Source: Pelagibius marinus
Lineage (GTDB): Bacteria; Pseudomonadota; Alphaproteobacteria; Kiloniellales; Kiloniellaceae
Reading direction: 5' to 3'
DNA length: 64,000 nucleotides
NCBI RefSeq assembly: GCF_014925385.1
Contig: NZ_JACSDK010000001.1
Coordinates: 806,001 to 870,000, forward strand
Below the pieces are notes generated by a model. It was given only the letters and a program-made list of their open reading frames with translations. It was not told the DNA's origin and made no database searches. Both the position numbers and the translations under genes were made by a program. This document shows positions 8,567 through 18,343 of the stretch, piece by piece (position 1 is the stretch's first letter; the number at the start of each line of letters is the position of its first letter).

Positions 8567-9076
8567 CTAGAGCTCGTAGTGCAGCACGGGCAGGCAGCGC
8601 TCGCTGCCGTCGGGCGCGCGCACGGAGGAGCGGATCTTGCCGGAGAGCGTCGCCCCGACGGCGCGGTAGAAGCCCAGTGCAAAGGGATCGCTCAGCACCT
8701 TCAGGCGCTTCAGGCCCTGGGCGCGGGCCGTGGCCACGGCGTGGTCCCACAGCGCCCGGCCGAGGCCGCGGCCGATGGCGGCGGGCTCGACGAAGAGCAG
8801 GCTGACCTCCGCCTCGTCGTGGCGCTCGCCCCGGTCCAGGGCATAGAAGCCCAGCGGGGTGTTCTCCTCGACCAGCACGATCACGCGCCCGGCAGCGATG
8901 TTCGCCGGGGAGACCGCCAGTTCGTCGCGGCAGGCCTGGATGAAGCGCGGGTCGTAGCCCCAGTAGGCCTTGGAGCGCAGGGCCAGGGCGGAGAGGGTGC
9001 CGCATTCCTCGGGCCGTGCCCGGCGCAGCAGCCAGCCGCCGCTTTCTTGCTCGGATAATCGGGCGCCGATGTTCAT
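8567..9076 (-). CDS. GNAT family N-acetyltransferase
   Basis: 169 residues from ATG 9076. It begins WLLRRARPEECGTLSALAL, with a motif A region EPAAIGRGLGRALWDHAV for acetyl-CoA binding and then SDPFALGFYRAVGATLSG, a typical GNAT C-terminal strand-helix. The strand before motif A (EAEVSLLFVEP) is well conserved. It is most like small uncharacterised GNATs that act on free amines or metabolites. It is transcribed in the same direction as leuA, but a strong terminator (9206-9233) separates them, so it is likely its own unit or read with pmbA, 100 bp downstream. The substrate is unknown. Confidence 0.75.
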   Translation of the reverse strand: MNIGARLSEQESGGWLLRRARPEECGTLSALALRSKAYWGYDPRFIQACRDELAVSPANIAAGRVIVLVEENTPLGFYALDRGERHDEAEVSLLFVEPAAIGRGLGRALWDHAVATARAQGLKRLKVLSDPFALGFYRAVGATLSGKIRSSVRAPDGSERCLPVLHYEL

Positions 9077-9205
9077 GGCGCGCGCCTCGCGATAGTGGCT
9101 CCATCCCCGACTGCAGGTGTAGCCCCCCACACCAGGCGAGCGAAGTAACAAAATGCTGCCGATTGTTTCAGCCACCGGTCGAAGCGGAGGCTGAACGCAA
9201 GAGAA

Positions 9206-9233
9206 AGGGCCGGGAAGTTTCCTTCCCGGCCCT
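9206..9233 (-). terminator. Rho-independent terminator of leuA
   Basis: A perfect 12-bp stem (9206-9217 with 9222-9233, arms AGGGCCGGGAAG / CTTCCCGGCCCT) with a 4-nt loop lies 25 bp past the leuA stop. On the minus strand it is followed by TTTCTCTT. Confidence 0.8.
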
Positions 9234-9257
9234 GCGATGGTGTCGAACAAAATGGGG

Positions 9258-11075
<1,818 letters not shown>

Positions 11076-11287
11076 CTACAGCCGCTGCGGCGCCAGCCGG
11101 GCGCAGCGGCCGCCCCTAAGTCGCAGGCCGGGACGGCCCGGCGCGAGGGCACGGTTCAGGCAAGCGTGAAACGGCCGAGAATGGCGGAAAGCGCAGAGTT
11201 CTGGGGTTTTTCGCGGACTGTCGCTCATCGGAGCGAACCTCTTTCAGGGACTGGATTGTCGGACGACGGCTTTACCCGGCGCGCACT

Positions 11288-11341
11288 TCAGGCGGCCGGG
11301 GCAGTAAGTCGTAGCGACAGGAGTCCGTGAAAGGTCGTCAT
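11288..11341 (-). CDS. Leucine-rich leader peptide upstream of leuA
   Basis: Seventeen codons read MTTFHGLLSLRLTAPAA then TGA. Four Leu codons in six (CTC CTG TCG CTA CGA CTT) include CTA and CTT, which are rare in this high-GC genome. Slow decoding of such codons when leucine is scarce is the classic attenuation signal. The ATG lies only a few bases from the predicted transcription start of the promoter at 11351-11379 and has no ribosome binding site, so it would be leaderless, as described for the trp leader of Sinorhizobium. The frame is read directly from sequence; its function is inferred from position and codons. Confidence 0.6.
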   Translation of the reverse strand: MTTFHGLLSLRLTAPAA

Positions 11342-11350
11342 AACGAGGCA

Positions 11351-11379
11351 AATCTAGGCAGCAGGCAGGACGGGGTCAA
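11351..11379 (-). promoter_or_regulatory. Sigma-70-type promoter of leuA
   Basis: On the minus strand, -35 TTGACC (11379-11374), a spacer of exactly 17 bp, and -10 TAGATT (11356-11351). The predicted start of transcription is near 11344, just before the leader-peptide ATG. The -35 overlaps the stop codon of the LysR gene. Confidence 0.6.
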
Positions 11380-12293
11380 GGTTCTTGCGGCGGGAGGGAA
11401 TCGAACCCGGCGGCTTCGGAGCGCAGCCAGGCGGCAACCTGCGCCACGGCCGTCCGCGACGGCGTTCCTTCCGGCGTCAACAGCCAATAGGCATCGGCCA
11501 GATCGACCTGATGGCTGCCGAAGGGCCGGATGAGCGCGCCGGAACGCAGATGGTCGCAGGTCAGACGGTGGCGGGCGAGAGCCACGCCCAGCCCCTGCAG
11601 GGCGGCACGCAGGACGAGATCGGAAGAGGCATAGCGCGGCCCGCTGCGCAAATCGGCTCCGCCGATGTCGTAGTGCCTGCGCCAGATTTCCCAGGCGGCT
11701 TGGGGGTCACGGTCGTGGAGCAGCCGCAGCCCCTGGAGCTGCCGCGGTTCACTGGGGCAGCCGGCACTTTTCCAGTATGCCGGGCTCATCACCGGATAGA
11801 GGGCATCGTCCATCAACGGCTGGCAATGGAAGCCGGGCCAGGGGCCGCGACCCATGCGAAGAGCGAGGTCCGCGTCCAGGTGGCCGGGGAGTGCCGGTCG
11901 CTGATCGACGGTGACCGACAGCTCGATCCACCCCAGGCTTGCCTCGAAGTCCGCCAGCCGCGGGAACAGCCAATTGGCCGCGATGGAGGGTGTCGTCGCG
12001 AGGCTGACGGCGTTGCCGCGGCGCGCTTCGCGCAGGGCGGCCACCGCGGAGCCCAGTTTGCCAAGCGCGTCGAGGCTGGCCCGGCCGAGCGCCTCGCCCT
12101 GAGGCGTGAAAGCCAGAGAGCGCCGCTGCGTCTCACGCTCGACCAAAGGAACGCCCAGCCAGTGCTCCAGTTCTCGCAGATGGCGGCTGACCGAAGAGTG
12201 GGTGATCTGCAGGGCGCGGGCGGCTGGCCGCAGTCCGCCCCGGTCGTATACGGCGGCAAAGGCCCGCAAGGCGTTCAATGGCAGGTCTTTCAT
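11376..12293 (-). CDS. LysR family transcriptional regulator
   Basis: 305 residues from ATG 12293. The N-terminal winged helix-turn-helix is LNALRAFAAVYDRGGLRPAA and SSVSRHLRELEHWLGVPLVE in pieces. The effector-binding domain from about residue 90 has two lobes (VSLATTPSIAANWLFPRL, ending LLTPEGTPSRTAVAQVAAWL) like the GcvA/AmpR subgroup. It is divergent from the glutathionyl-hydroquinone reductase and LysE exporter genes, the usual arrangement for a LysR protein that controls its neighbours. A perfect dyad over its own start (12292-12312) is a candidate binding site. The inducer is unknown, perhaps a quinone or other electrophile. Confidence 0.9.
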   Translation of the reverse strand: MKDLPLNALRAFAAVYDRGGLRPAARALQITHSSVSRHLRELEHWLGVPLVERETQRRSLAFTPQGEALGRASLDALGKLGSAVAALREARRGNAVSLATTPSIAANWLFPRLADFEASLGWIELSVTVDQRPALPGHLDADLALRMGRGPWPGFHCQPLMDDALYPVMSPAYWKSAGCPSEPRQLQGLRLLHDRDPQAAWEIWRRHYDIGGADLRSGPRYASSDLVLRAALQGLGVALARHRLTCDHLRSGALIRPFGSHQVDLADAYWLLTPEGTPSRTAVAQVAAWLRSEAAGFDSLPPQEP

Positions 12294-12312
12294 GGTCGCA
12301 TAATTAGACCAT
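12292..12312. promoter_or_regulatory. Perfect LysR-type dyad ATGGTC-N9-GACCAT
   Basis: The arms ATGGTC (12292-12297) and GACCAT (12307-12312) are exact inverted repeats. They contain the T-N11-A core of LysR boxes and overlap the start codon of the LysR gene in the divergent intergenic region. Confidence 0.6.
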
Positions 12313-12397
12313 AACACGCTTTGAAGAGACCAGAAAAACCAGCTGGCGGTTGCTAGATTGTGGGCCGAAACGGGCGGATTTGCGCGGAGAAGGCCCA

Positions 12398-13426
12398 ATG
12401 GGCATGTTGATCGACGGCCAGTGGCACGACGATGACCGGATTATCGAGGACGGCGCCTTCCGGCGCCTGCCCAGCCGCTTTCGCGGGACGATCGGCGACA
12501 ATATCGTCGCCGCTCTGGGCGCCGAGGCGGGCCGCTACCACCTCATCGCTTCCTCCTCCTGTCCCTGGTCGCATCGAACGCTGTTGCTGCGGGAGTTGAA
12601 AGGACTGGCACCCGCAGTTCCGCTCCAGCTTGCCGGCGGCACCAGGGTCGAGGGCTATCCCGTGAATGGCGGCAGGTCCTGGACATTGCCCGGCAGCGAC
12701 CGGTCGATCGTCCACCTGCATGAACTCTACAGCCTCGCCGACCCCCTCTACACCGGGCGTGCGACGGTCCCCGTGCTGTGGGACAGCCGGGAGGGACGCA
12801 TCGTCAGCAATGAATCGACGGCGATCTGCCGAGCCTTCGACGAGGCGCCCGCCGGCGGTTTGGATTTCGTCCTGCGCCCGGTGCGGCTTCGCGACGCGAT
12901 CGATCGCCTGAACGCGCGGCTCCAGCAAAGCCTCTTCAATGCGGTCTATGAGGCGGGTCTCGCCCAGCGGCAGGAGGCCTACGACGCGGCCGTCGCCCGC
13001 GTCTTCGCCAGCCTGGACAAGCTGGAGGCGCGTCTTGCAGCGCGGCGCTATCTCTTCGGAAATGTGGCAAGCGAGAGCGACTGGTTCCTCTTCTCCTGCC
13101 TCGTGCGCTTCGATGCGGTCTATTTCACGCACTTCCGCTGCAGCCGTCGGCGGCTCGTCGACTACCCGCATCTCTGGGCCTATGCCCGCGACCTCTATGC
13201 CTGGAAAGGTGTCGCAGCCACTGTTGACTTCGATGCGATCCGGGCGGGCTACTACCGCAACGACGGTGTGCACAATCCTTTCGGCATCGTCGGGGTTGCG
13301 CCGGAAGCCGATTGGGGGGCGCCGAGCGGGAGGGATGCCCTGGGGGCCGCCGAGCTGGCGTTGCGGCAGGGCGGCAGCCGGGCTATCGATCCGGGGAGTC
13401 TGCGGCCCCTGGAGCCGGCGGCATGA
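12398..13426 (+). CDS. Glutathionyl-hydroquinone reductase (Xi-class glutathione S-transferase)
   Basis: 342 residues from ATG 12398, which follows the strong site GGAGAAGG. The thioredoxin-like N-terminal domain carries the Xi-class motif SSSCPWSHRTLLL with its catalytic Cys. VPVLWDSREGRIVSNEST is the glutathione-binding loop. The helical C-terminal domain (YLFGNVASESDWFLFSCLVRFD, in pieces) completes the family pattern. These enzymes use glutathione to reduce glutathionyl-hydroquinones in quinone detoxification or aromatic breakdown. The stop overlaps the start of the LysE-type exporter (ATGA). The pair is probably controlled by the divergent LysR protein. Confidence 0.9.
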   Translation: MGMLIDGQWHDDDRIIEDGAFRRLPSRFRGTIGDNIVAALGAEAGRYHLIASSSCPWSHRTLLLRELKGLAPAVPLQLAGGTRVEGYPVNGGRSWTLPGSDRSIVHLHELYSLADPLYTGRATVPVLWDSREGRIVSNESTAICRAFDEAPAGGLDFVLRPVRLRDAIDRLNARLQQSLFNAVYEAGLAQRQEAYDAAVARVFASLDKLEARLAARRYLFGNVASESDWFLFSCLVRFDAVYFTHFRCSRRRLVDYPHLWAYARDLYAWKGVAATVDFDAIRAGYYRNDGVHNPFGIVGVAPEADWGAPSGRDALGAAELALRQGGSRAIDPGSLRPLEPAA

Positions 13427-14037
13427 TGGCCGGCGAGGCCCTCCTGGCGGTGACCATGATGATCGGCGTTGCCGCCGCTTCGCCGGGTCCGAACAACCTG
13501 ATCGTCATGACTGCCGCCGGGCGCGGCGGATTTGCCGCCGCCGTGCCGGCCATCGCCGGTGTGGTGGCCGGCAGCCTCGTGCTGCTGGTCCTGGTCTGGG
13601 CCGGCGCCGGCAAGGCCTTCGCGGCGCTGCCGCCGCTGCGCGACCTGCTTCGGATCCTTGGCGCTCTCTATCTGGTCTGGCTGGGTCTGGCGCTCGTCCT
13701 GTCCGCCCTCCGGCAGTCTGAGGCCCGCCCCATGGCGGCGCCTCAGGCCTTGCCCGGGAGTCTCGCCGGCGTAGCGCTTTTCCAGCTCGTCAATCCGAAG
13801 AGCTGGGTCCTGGTGGCGACCGCGGTTGCCGCCGTCGCCGCGCCGATGAAAGATGGTGAGGTCCTGGCGGCCCTGGGCTTCATCCTCGTCGCCGTTACCC
13901 TGCCCTGTCTCAGCCTTTGGGCCCTGGCGGGAGCCGTCATCCTCGGCCGGCTGGAATCGCGGCGGCCGCGGCAGTGCTTCGATGCCGTGCTCGGCGTTCT
14001 TCTGGTCGGCTCGGCGCTCCTGCTGGTCCTCCGCTAG
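13423..14037 (+). CDS. LysE family amino acid/metabolite exporter
   Basis: 204 residues, with about six hydrophobic segments. The LysE/RhtB signature near the N-terminus is ASPGPNNLIVMTAAGR, and FQLVNPKSWVLVATAV lies in the middle of the protein. LysE-type proteins export amino acids or their derivatives across the inner membrane by proton antiport. The start is the ATG overlapping the upstream stop (ATGA), so it is coupled to the glutathionyl-hydroquinone reductase. Export of a glutathione-derived product is a possibility but is inference. It is convergent with a PAS_5 gene 10 bp away. Confidence 0.85.
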   Translation: MMAGEALLAVTMMIGVAAASPGPNNLIVMTAAGRGGFAAAVPAIAGVVAGSLVLLVLVWAGAGKAFAALPPLRDLLRILGALYLVWLGLALVLSALRQSEARPMAAPQALPGSLAGVALFQLVNPKSWVLVATAVAAVAAPMKDGEVLAALGFILVAVTLPCLSLWALAGAVILGRLESRRPRQCFDAVLGVLLVGSALLLVLR

Positions 14038-14047
14038 ACAAAGCCCC

Positions 14048-14524
14048 CTAAACAAAGCCCACCGTGACGAAGAGCATGTCGACGGTGTCGTCGTCGTCGG
14101 AGAGCGGCATGATGAGATCCTCGGTGGTGAGGAAGTCCTTGTTCTTGCCGATGTAGGGCGTGTCACCGGAGATCGGCCGCCGCTCCATCACCACCTGGCG
14201 GCAGTTGGCCCAGATGCGGCTGGGCGCGGCCTGGTGGGGGATCTCGCTCATCCAGCGGCCGGTGTAGCGGGCCAGCATGTGCTCGTCCATCTTGGTGCCG
14301 ACTAGGCGGTAGCGGAAATCCAGCGGGGCCTGGCGGACATCCAGCAGGAAGACGTGCGGCAGGATCTTCACCATCTCGGAGGGGTCGATGTCCCCGCGCG
14401 TCGGCATGCGCCGCTGGCCCCGCTTGCGCTTCCAGTAGTCGTAGCCGACCTGGTTGATGGGCGAGCGCAATGCCAGAAGGGGTGCAGACGCGCTATGGGG
14501 AAGGGGACCGGTCACAACATTCAT
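14048..14524 (-). CDS. Stand-alone PAS_5 domain protein
   Basis: 158 residues. A single PAS-like domain: GYDYWKRKRGQRRMPTRGDID in its N-terminal cap (quoted in part), ILPHVFLLDV, then FRYRLVGTKMDEHM, a pattern strongly conserved in PAS_5 proteins of Rhodospirillales, and a last strand TVDMLFVTVGFV. No output domain, signal peptide or membrane segment is present. Such proteins are common and numerous in these bacteria but have no known function. The ATG follows AAGAAGCGGC. It shares the fold of the proteins at 3184 and 25820, with clear sequence divergence. Confidence 0.7.
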   Translation of the reverse strand: MNVVTGPLPHSASAPLLALRSPINQVGYDYWKRKRGQRRMPTRGDIDPSEMVKILPHVFLLDVRQAPLDFRYRLVGTKMDEHMLARYTGRWMSEIPHQAAPSRIWANCRQVVMERRPISGDTPYIGKNKDFLTTEDLIMPLSDDDDTVDMLFVTVGFV

Positions 14525-14719
14525 GCCGCTTCTTCTTTGTACAAACCCACCTCTACCGCCCGCGGACAGCCGGCGGCGAAGGAGCGGCGACGTGATGACT
14601 TTCAGGGGGACCAGTCTAGCGGATCGCCGGGCAGTTTCTAGCCGTCCTGAGGTATTAATTGTTTCAGGAAGGCGACTCCCGCCCCTTTCCCGGCCTCCGG
14701 CGGCCAGGAAGTGTGTCGA

Positions 14720-16234
14720 CTACTTCCAGATCGACTTGCCGCTGCCGGGCAGGCCCAGCTCCGGCCACAACCTGTCGACACGGTCGATGACCTCCTGGTC
14801 CATGCGGATCTCGCGGCCCCACTCGCGCCTGGTCTCCGGCGGCCACTTGTCGGTGGCGTCCAGGCCGATCTTGGAGCCCAGGCCGTCCTCGGGTGAGGCG
14901 AAGTCCAGGTAGTCGATGGGGGTGTTCTCGACCAGGGTGATGTCGCGTGCCGGGTCCATCTTGGTGGAGACGGCCCACATGACGTCCTTCCAGTCCCGCG
15001 CGTTCACGCTGTCGTCCACCACGATGACCCACTTGGTGTACATGAACTGGCGCAGGTAGGACCACACGCCCAGCATCACCCGCTTGGCGTGGCCGGGGTA
15101 GGCCTTCTTCATGGAGACCACGGCGATGCGGTAGCTGCAGCCCTCCGGCGGTAGCCAGAAGTCGGTGATCTCCGGGAACTGCTGCTGGAGGAGCGGGATG
15201 AAGACCTCGTTCAGCCCCTCGCCCAGCACCGAGGGCTCGTCCGGCGGCCGCCCGGTGAAGGTGGAGAGGTAGATCGGGTCGCGCCGCATCGTAATGGCCG
15301 TCACCTTGAAGACCGGGAAGCGCTCGACGGCGTTGTAGTAGCCGGTGTGGTCGCCGTAGGGGCCTTCCTCGGCGGTCTCCTCCAGGGAGACCTCGCCCTC
15401 GATGACGATCTCGGCCTCGGCGGGCACCTTCAGCGGCTGGGTCTTGCAGTCCACCAGCTCCACCTTGCTGCCGCGCAGCAGGCCGGCGAAGTGGTACTCC
15501 GACAGGGTGTCGGGGACCGGCGTCACCGCGGCCAGGATGGTGCCGGGGTCGGCGCCGATGACGGCGGCCACGGGCAGGGGGGCCGCCTTCTCCGCCTTCC
15601 AGCGCCGGTGGTGCTGCGCGCCGCCGCGGTGCTTCAGCCAGCGCATGATGGTGGTGTCGCGCCCGGTCACCTGCATGCGGTAGATGCCCAGGTTGAAGTC
15701 GTCGGTCTTGTCGCCGCCGGGGTTCGGTCCCTGGGTCACGACCAGCGGCCAGGTGATCAGCGGCGCCGGCTCGCCGGGCCAGCAGGTCTGCACCGGCAGG
15801 CGGGCAAGGTCGATGTCGTCGCCGGTCAGCACCACTTCCTGGCAGGGCCCGCTGCCGACGGTCTTGGGCTTCATGGCCATGACGGTCTTCAAGAGCGGCA
15901 GGTGCTCCCAGGCCTCGCGCAGGCTGCCCGGCGGTTCCGGCTGGCGCAGGAAGGCCAGGGTCTCGCCGACCTCGCGCAGCTGCTGCGGCTCGCGGTCCAT
16001 GCCCCAGGCGACCCGCTCCACGGTGCCGAAGAGGTTCACCAGCACCGGCATCTCGGCCTTGCGGCCGTCGCCGTAGACCACGTTCTCGAAGAGCACCGCC
16101 GGGCCGCCCTCGGCCAGCAGGCGGGTCTGGATCTCGGTCATCTCCAGCTCCGGCGAGACCGGTGCGGAGACGCGTTTCAGCCGCCCGGCGCGTTCCAGGC
16201 GGTCGATGAAGTCACGCAGGGAGGCAAACGACAT
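14720..16234 (-). CDS. ubiD: UbiD family decarboxylase (3-octaprenyl-4-hydroxybenzoate carboxy-lyase)
   Basis: 504 residues, the usual UbiD length. Conserved blocks include [20 protein letters not shown] in part, [31 protein letters not shown] (with the metal/prFMN-binding acidic residues), [20 protein letters not shown] and [17 protein letters not shown]. UbiD removes the carboxyl group in ubiquinone synthesis using prenylated FMN supplied by UbiX. UbiX is not in the window, while UbiA, the step before, is at 22362. It starts 8 bp after the NfeD stop in the same direction. ATG 16234 gives the standard N-terminus ([10 protein letters not shown]). Confidence 0.93.
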   Translation of the reverse strand: MSFASLRDFIDRLERAGRLKRVSAPVSPELEMTEIQTRLLAEGGPAVLFENVVYGDGRKAEMPVLVNLFGTVERVAWGMDREPQQLREVGETLAFLRQPEPPGSLREAWEHLPLLKTVMAMKPKTVGSGPCQEVVLTGDDIDLARLPVQTCWPGEPAPLITWPLVVTQGPNPGGDKTDDFNLGIYRMQVTGRDTTIMRWLKHRGGAQHHRRWKAEKAAPLPVAAVIGADPGTILAAVTPVPDTLSEYHFAGLLRGSKVELVDCKTQPLKVPAEAEIVIEGEVSLEETAEEGPYGDHTGYYNAVERFPVFKVTAITMRRDPIYLSTFTGRPPDEPSVLGEGLNEVFIPLLQQQFPEITDFWLPPEGCSYRIAVVSMKKAYPGHAKRVMLGVWSYLRQFMYTKWVIVVDDSVNARDWKDVMWAVSTKMDPARDITLVENTPIDYLDFASPEDGLGSKIGLDATDKWPPETRREWGREIRMDQEVIDRVDRLWPELGLPGSGKSIWK

Positions 16235-16242
16235 CAGGCTCT

Positions 16243-16689
16243 CTAGGCTCTCTCGACCTTCAGAACGGTGCCGTCGATGGCGGTCACTTTGACCTTCGTT
16301 CCCGCCGGCAGGTCCTCGCCCTCCACCTTCCAGCGCGAGTCGTCGACGTGCAGCAGGCCGGTGCCGTCGACGATGGGCTCCTTCAGGGTGAAGGTGCGCC
16401 CCACGTAGCTGGCGCCGCGGCGGTTCAGCAGGCGCTTGGGGACCGGCGCGGGAAAGCGGTCGCGCAGGAAAAAGCGCCAGACCAGGATCGAGGTCAGGGA
16501 GAGCACGGCGAAGATCAGCAGTTGGATCTGCCAGGTCATCTCCGGGAACAGCATGAGGACGAAGCCGACGATGCCGGCGGCGATGCCCATCCACAGGAAG
16601 ACCGCGCCGGGGGCGAAGATCTCGATGCCGATCAGGAAGACGGCGACGACCCACCAGTTCCAGAATTCGATCTGTTCGAAGCTGATCAT
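16243..16689 (-). CDS. NfeD-like membrane protein with OB-fold C-terminus
   Basis: 148 residues. Two to three hydrophobic segments occupy residues 10-75 ([20 protein letters not shown], then [15 protein letters not shown]). They are followed by a soluble beta-barrel ([38 protein letters not shown]) typical of the short NfeD class. NfeD proteins pair with stomatin-like SPFH proteins, and this gene overlaps the upstream SPFH gene by 4 bp. The pair is thought to organise or maintain membrane microdomains. No protease domain is present, unlike long NfeD. Confidence 0.88.
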   Translation of the reverse strand: MISFEQIEFWNWWVVAVFLIGIEIFAPGAVFLWMGIAAGIVGFVLMLFPEMTWQIQLLIFAVLSLTSILVWRFFLRDRFPAPVPKRLLNRRGASYVGRTFTLKEPIVDGTGLLHVDDSRWKVEGEDLPAGTKVKVTAIDGTVLKVERA

Positions 16690-17738
16690 GGACGCCTGCC
16701 TCCCTCGCCAGCGGAGCTGCCGCCGGCCGTGCTGCCGCCGGCGGTGCTGCCGCCCGCGCTGCCGCCGCCGCTGGGCGTGCTGCCGCCGTCCCAGGGCCCT
16801 CTGGCGGCCTGCCGCTGCTCCATGGAATCGCGGGCGATCTCGGCGATGCCGCCGATCGCCCCGATGATCCCGGCGGCGTCGACCGGCAGGAAGAAGGTCT
16901 TCTGATTGGTCGAGTCGGCGAACTTGCCCAGGGCGTCGACGTAGCGCTGCGCCACGAAGTAGTTCACCGCGTTGACGTCGCCGCGGGCGATGGCCTCGGA
17001 GACCATGGCGGTGGCCTTGGCCTCGGCCTCGGCCTCGCGCTCGCGCGCCTCGGCATCGCGGAAGGCGGCCTCGCGGCGGCCCTCGGCGGCCAGGATCTGG
17101 GCCTGCTTCTCGCCCTCGGCGCGCAGCACCTGGGCCTGGCGGTCGCCCTCGGCGACCAGCACGGTGGCGCGCTTGTCACGCTCGGCCTTCATCTGGCGGG
17201 CCATGGAGTCCACCAGGTCGGCCGGCGGGGTGATGTCCAGGATCTCGATGCGTGTCGCCTTGATGCCCCAGGGCTCGGTGGCGTCGTCGACCACCTGCAG
17301 CAGACGGGTGTTGATGTCGTCGCGCCGCGACAGCAGCTCGTCCAGGTCCATGGAGCCCATGACGGTGCGGATGTTTGTCATGGTCAGGTTCAGGATGGCG
17401 CGCTGCAGGTCGCGCACCTCGTAGGCGGCGGCGGCGGCGTCGAGCACCTGGAAGAAGATGACCCCGTCGACCTGCACCAGGGCGTTGTCGCGGGTGATGA
17501 CCTCCTGGGAGGGCACGTCCAGCACCGACTCCATCATGTTCATCTTGGCGCCGATGCGGTCGACGATCGGAAAGATCATGCCCAGGCCGGGGCTGAGGGT
17601 CTTGGTGTAGCGCCCGAAGCGCTCGACCGTGTACTCATAGCCCTGGGGCACGGCCTTGACGCTCATGGTGACGATGATGATCGCCAGAATGACGACGGCG
17701 ATCACCAGGACGCTGAAGCCGGAAATCTCGAAAGGCAT
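16686..17738 (-). CDS. qmcA: SPFH/stomatin-like protein (slipin, QmcA type)
   Basis: 350 residues. A single N-terminal membrane anchor ([19 protein letters not shown]) is followed by the SPFH domain, with [15 protein letters not shown], the conserved [20 protein letters not shown] helix region (quoted in part) and a long Ala/Glu-rich coiled coil (residues 180-250). The last ~35 residues are an unusual low-complexity tail built from Gly-Gly-Ser-Thr/Ala units encoded by short DNA repeats. SPFH proteins oligomerise into membrane cages and modulate proteases. It is followed directly by its NfeD partner. The E. coli homologue QmcA is associated with FtsH. Confidence 0.88.
   Translation of the reverse strand: MPFEISGFSVLVIAVVILAIIIVTMSVKAVPQGYEYTVERFGRYTKTLSPGLGMIFPIVDRIGAKMNMMESVLDVPSQEVITRDNALVQVDGVIFFQVLDAAAAAYEVRDLQRAILNLTMTNIRTVMGSMDLDELLSRRDDINTRLLQVVDDATEPWGIKATRIEILDITPPADLVDSMARQMKAERDKRATVLVAEGDRQAQVLRAEGEKQAQILAAEGRREAAFRDAEAREREAEAEAKATAMVSEAIARGDVNAVNYFVAQRYVDALGKFADSTNQKTFFLPVDAAGIIGAIGGIAEIARDSMEQRQAARGPWDGGSTPSGGGSAGGSTAGGSTAGGSSAGEGGRRP
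16717..16790. repeat. Short tandem GC-rich repeats in the slipin 3' end
   Basis: Units of 9-15 bp beginning CTGCCGCC are repeated five to six times, including two nearly identical 15-mers (CTGCCGCCGGCCGTG and CTGCCGCCGGCGGTG). They encode the Gly/Ser/Thr-rich tail of the slipin. Length variation between strains would be in frame because unit sizes are multiples of three. Confidence 0.6.
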
Positions 17739-18091
17739 CTTCTGCGGGTCTCCCTCCAGGTCAGGTCCTTGTCGGCGGACCTACTACCGCTGGTGCCGCG
17801 CCGGAGCGCTCTCGGGCTGGTACATGGCGGCGGCGGTTAATCTATCCTGTGTTGATGTGGTGGGGAAAGGTTAGGCTTTGCTGTCCCAAATGGCCGCTTT
17901 CGGGAAAGAAAATGACGCGGACGACACAGTTGGGCGACCGGTAATTAACCAACTTGAAATGCCAGTTTGGCACTATACATTGCGTTCGATTTTTCCCTAT
18001 CTTTATAGGGACCTTCGCCCGCTACTCGAAGATTCGTGTTCAAACGCGAAGGGGAACGGCAGACGCTTTCAAGTTGAGAGGCGTGGATTTA
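17739..18091. other. Intergenic region upstream of DUF4170 gene with two dyads
   Basis: This 353-bp stretch is AT-richer than its surroundings and I find no convincing gene in it. Two perfect inverted repeats stand out: TGCCA-GTT-TGGCA (17960-17972) and CCCTAT-CTTT-ATAGGG (17995-18010). They lie about 80-130 bp before the DUF4170 start, near weak promoter-like elements (TTGCGT then TTATAG, 17-bp spacing). They are probably part of the DUF4170 promoter region. Confidence 0.4.
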
Positions 18092-18304
18092 ATGATTCAG
18101 TACTACGTAGTCGGCGGCGAATACAAAGATACGCATTTTAGCGAAGCCGTCGGTGGCGATGAGGAGTGGTTTGGCCCATTTGCCGATTACGAAGCGGCGA
18201 AGCAGGAATGGGCCAAGCATGCCTGGCACACGGTCGATGAGTGCACGACCCGTTACCGGATCGAGCGCATCGACAACGAGGCCCCGCCGCCCTGCACCGA
18301 CTGA
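18092..18304 (+). CDS. DUF4170 small protein
   Basis: 70 residues, the family's usual size. The pattern YYVVGGEYKDTHF, then EEWFGPFADYEAAKQEW, then a C-terminal TTRYRIERID, is characteristic of DUF4170, a small soluble alphaproteobacterial family of unknown function. ATG 18092 follows GAGAGG at good spacing; the longer open frame upstream lacks coding character. A strong terminator overlaps its last codons, so it is transcribed alone. Confidence 0.85.
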   Translation: MIQYYVVGGEYKDTHFSEAVGGDEEWFGPFADYEAAKQEWAKHAWHTVDECTTRYRIERIDNEAPPPCTD

Positions 18305-18322
18305 AGCGGTGCAGTTTTTTTT
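18292..18322 (+). terminator. Rho-independent terminator of the DUF4170 gene
   Basis: A perfect 8-bp stem CTGCACCG / CGGTGCAG (18292-18299 and 18307-18314) with a 7-nt loop is followed immediately by eight T residues (18315-18322). The left arm lies within the last codons of the gene. Confidence 0.92.
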
Positions 18323-18343
18323 GCCGGTTGACGGCTGATCGCC

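Noticed and set aside
11385-11405. Sequence resembling a tRNA T-arm (GGTTCGATTCC on the minus strand)
   Set aside because: Only about three stem pairs form, no acceptor or anticodon arm can be drawn around it, and it encodes the C-terminus of the LysR protein.
17878-18141. An 87-residue frame overlapping the start of the DUF4170 gene
   Set aside because: It has no coding-like composition, crosses the DUF4170 start in another frame and covers the dyads of the promoter region.
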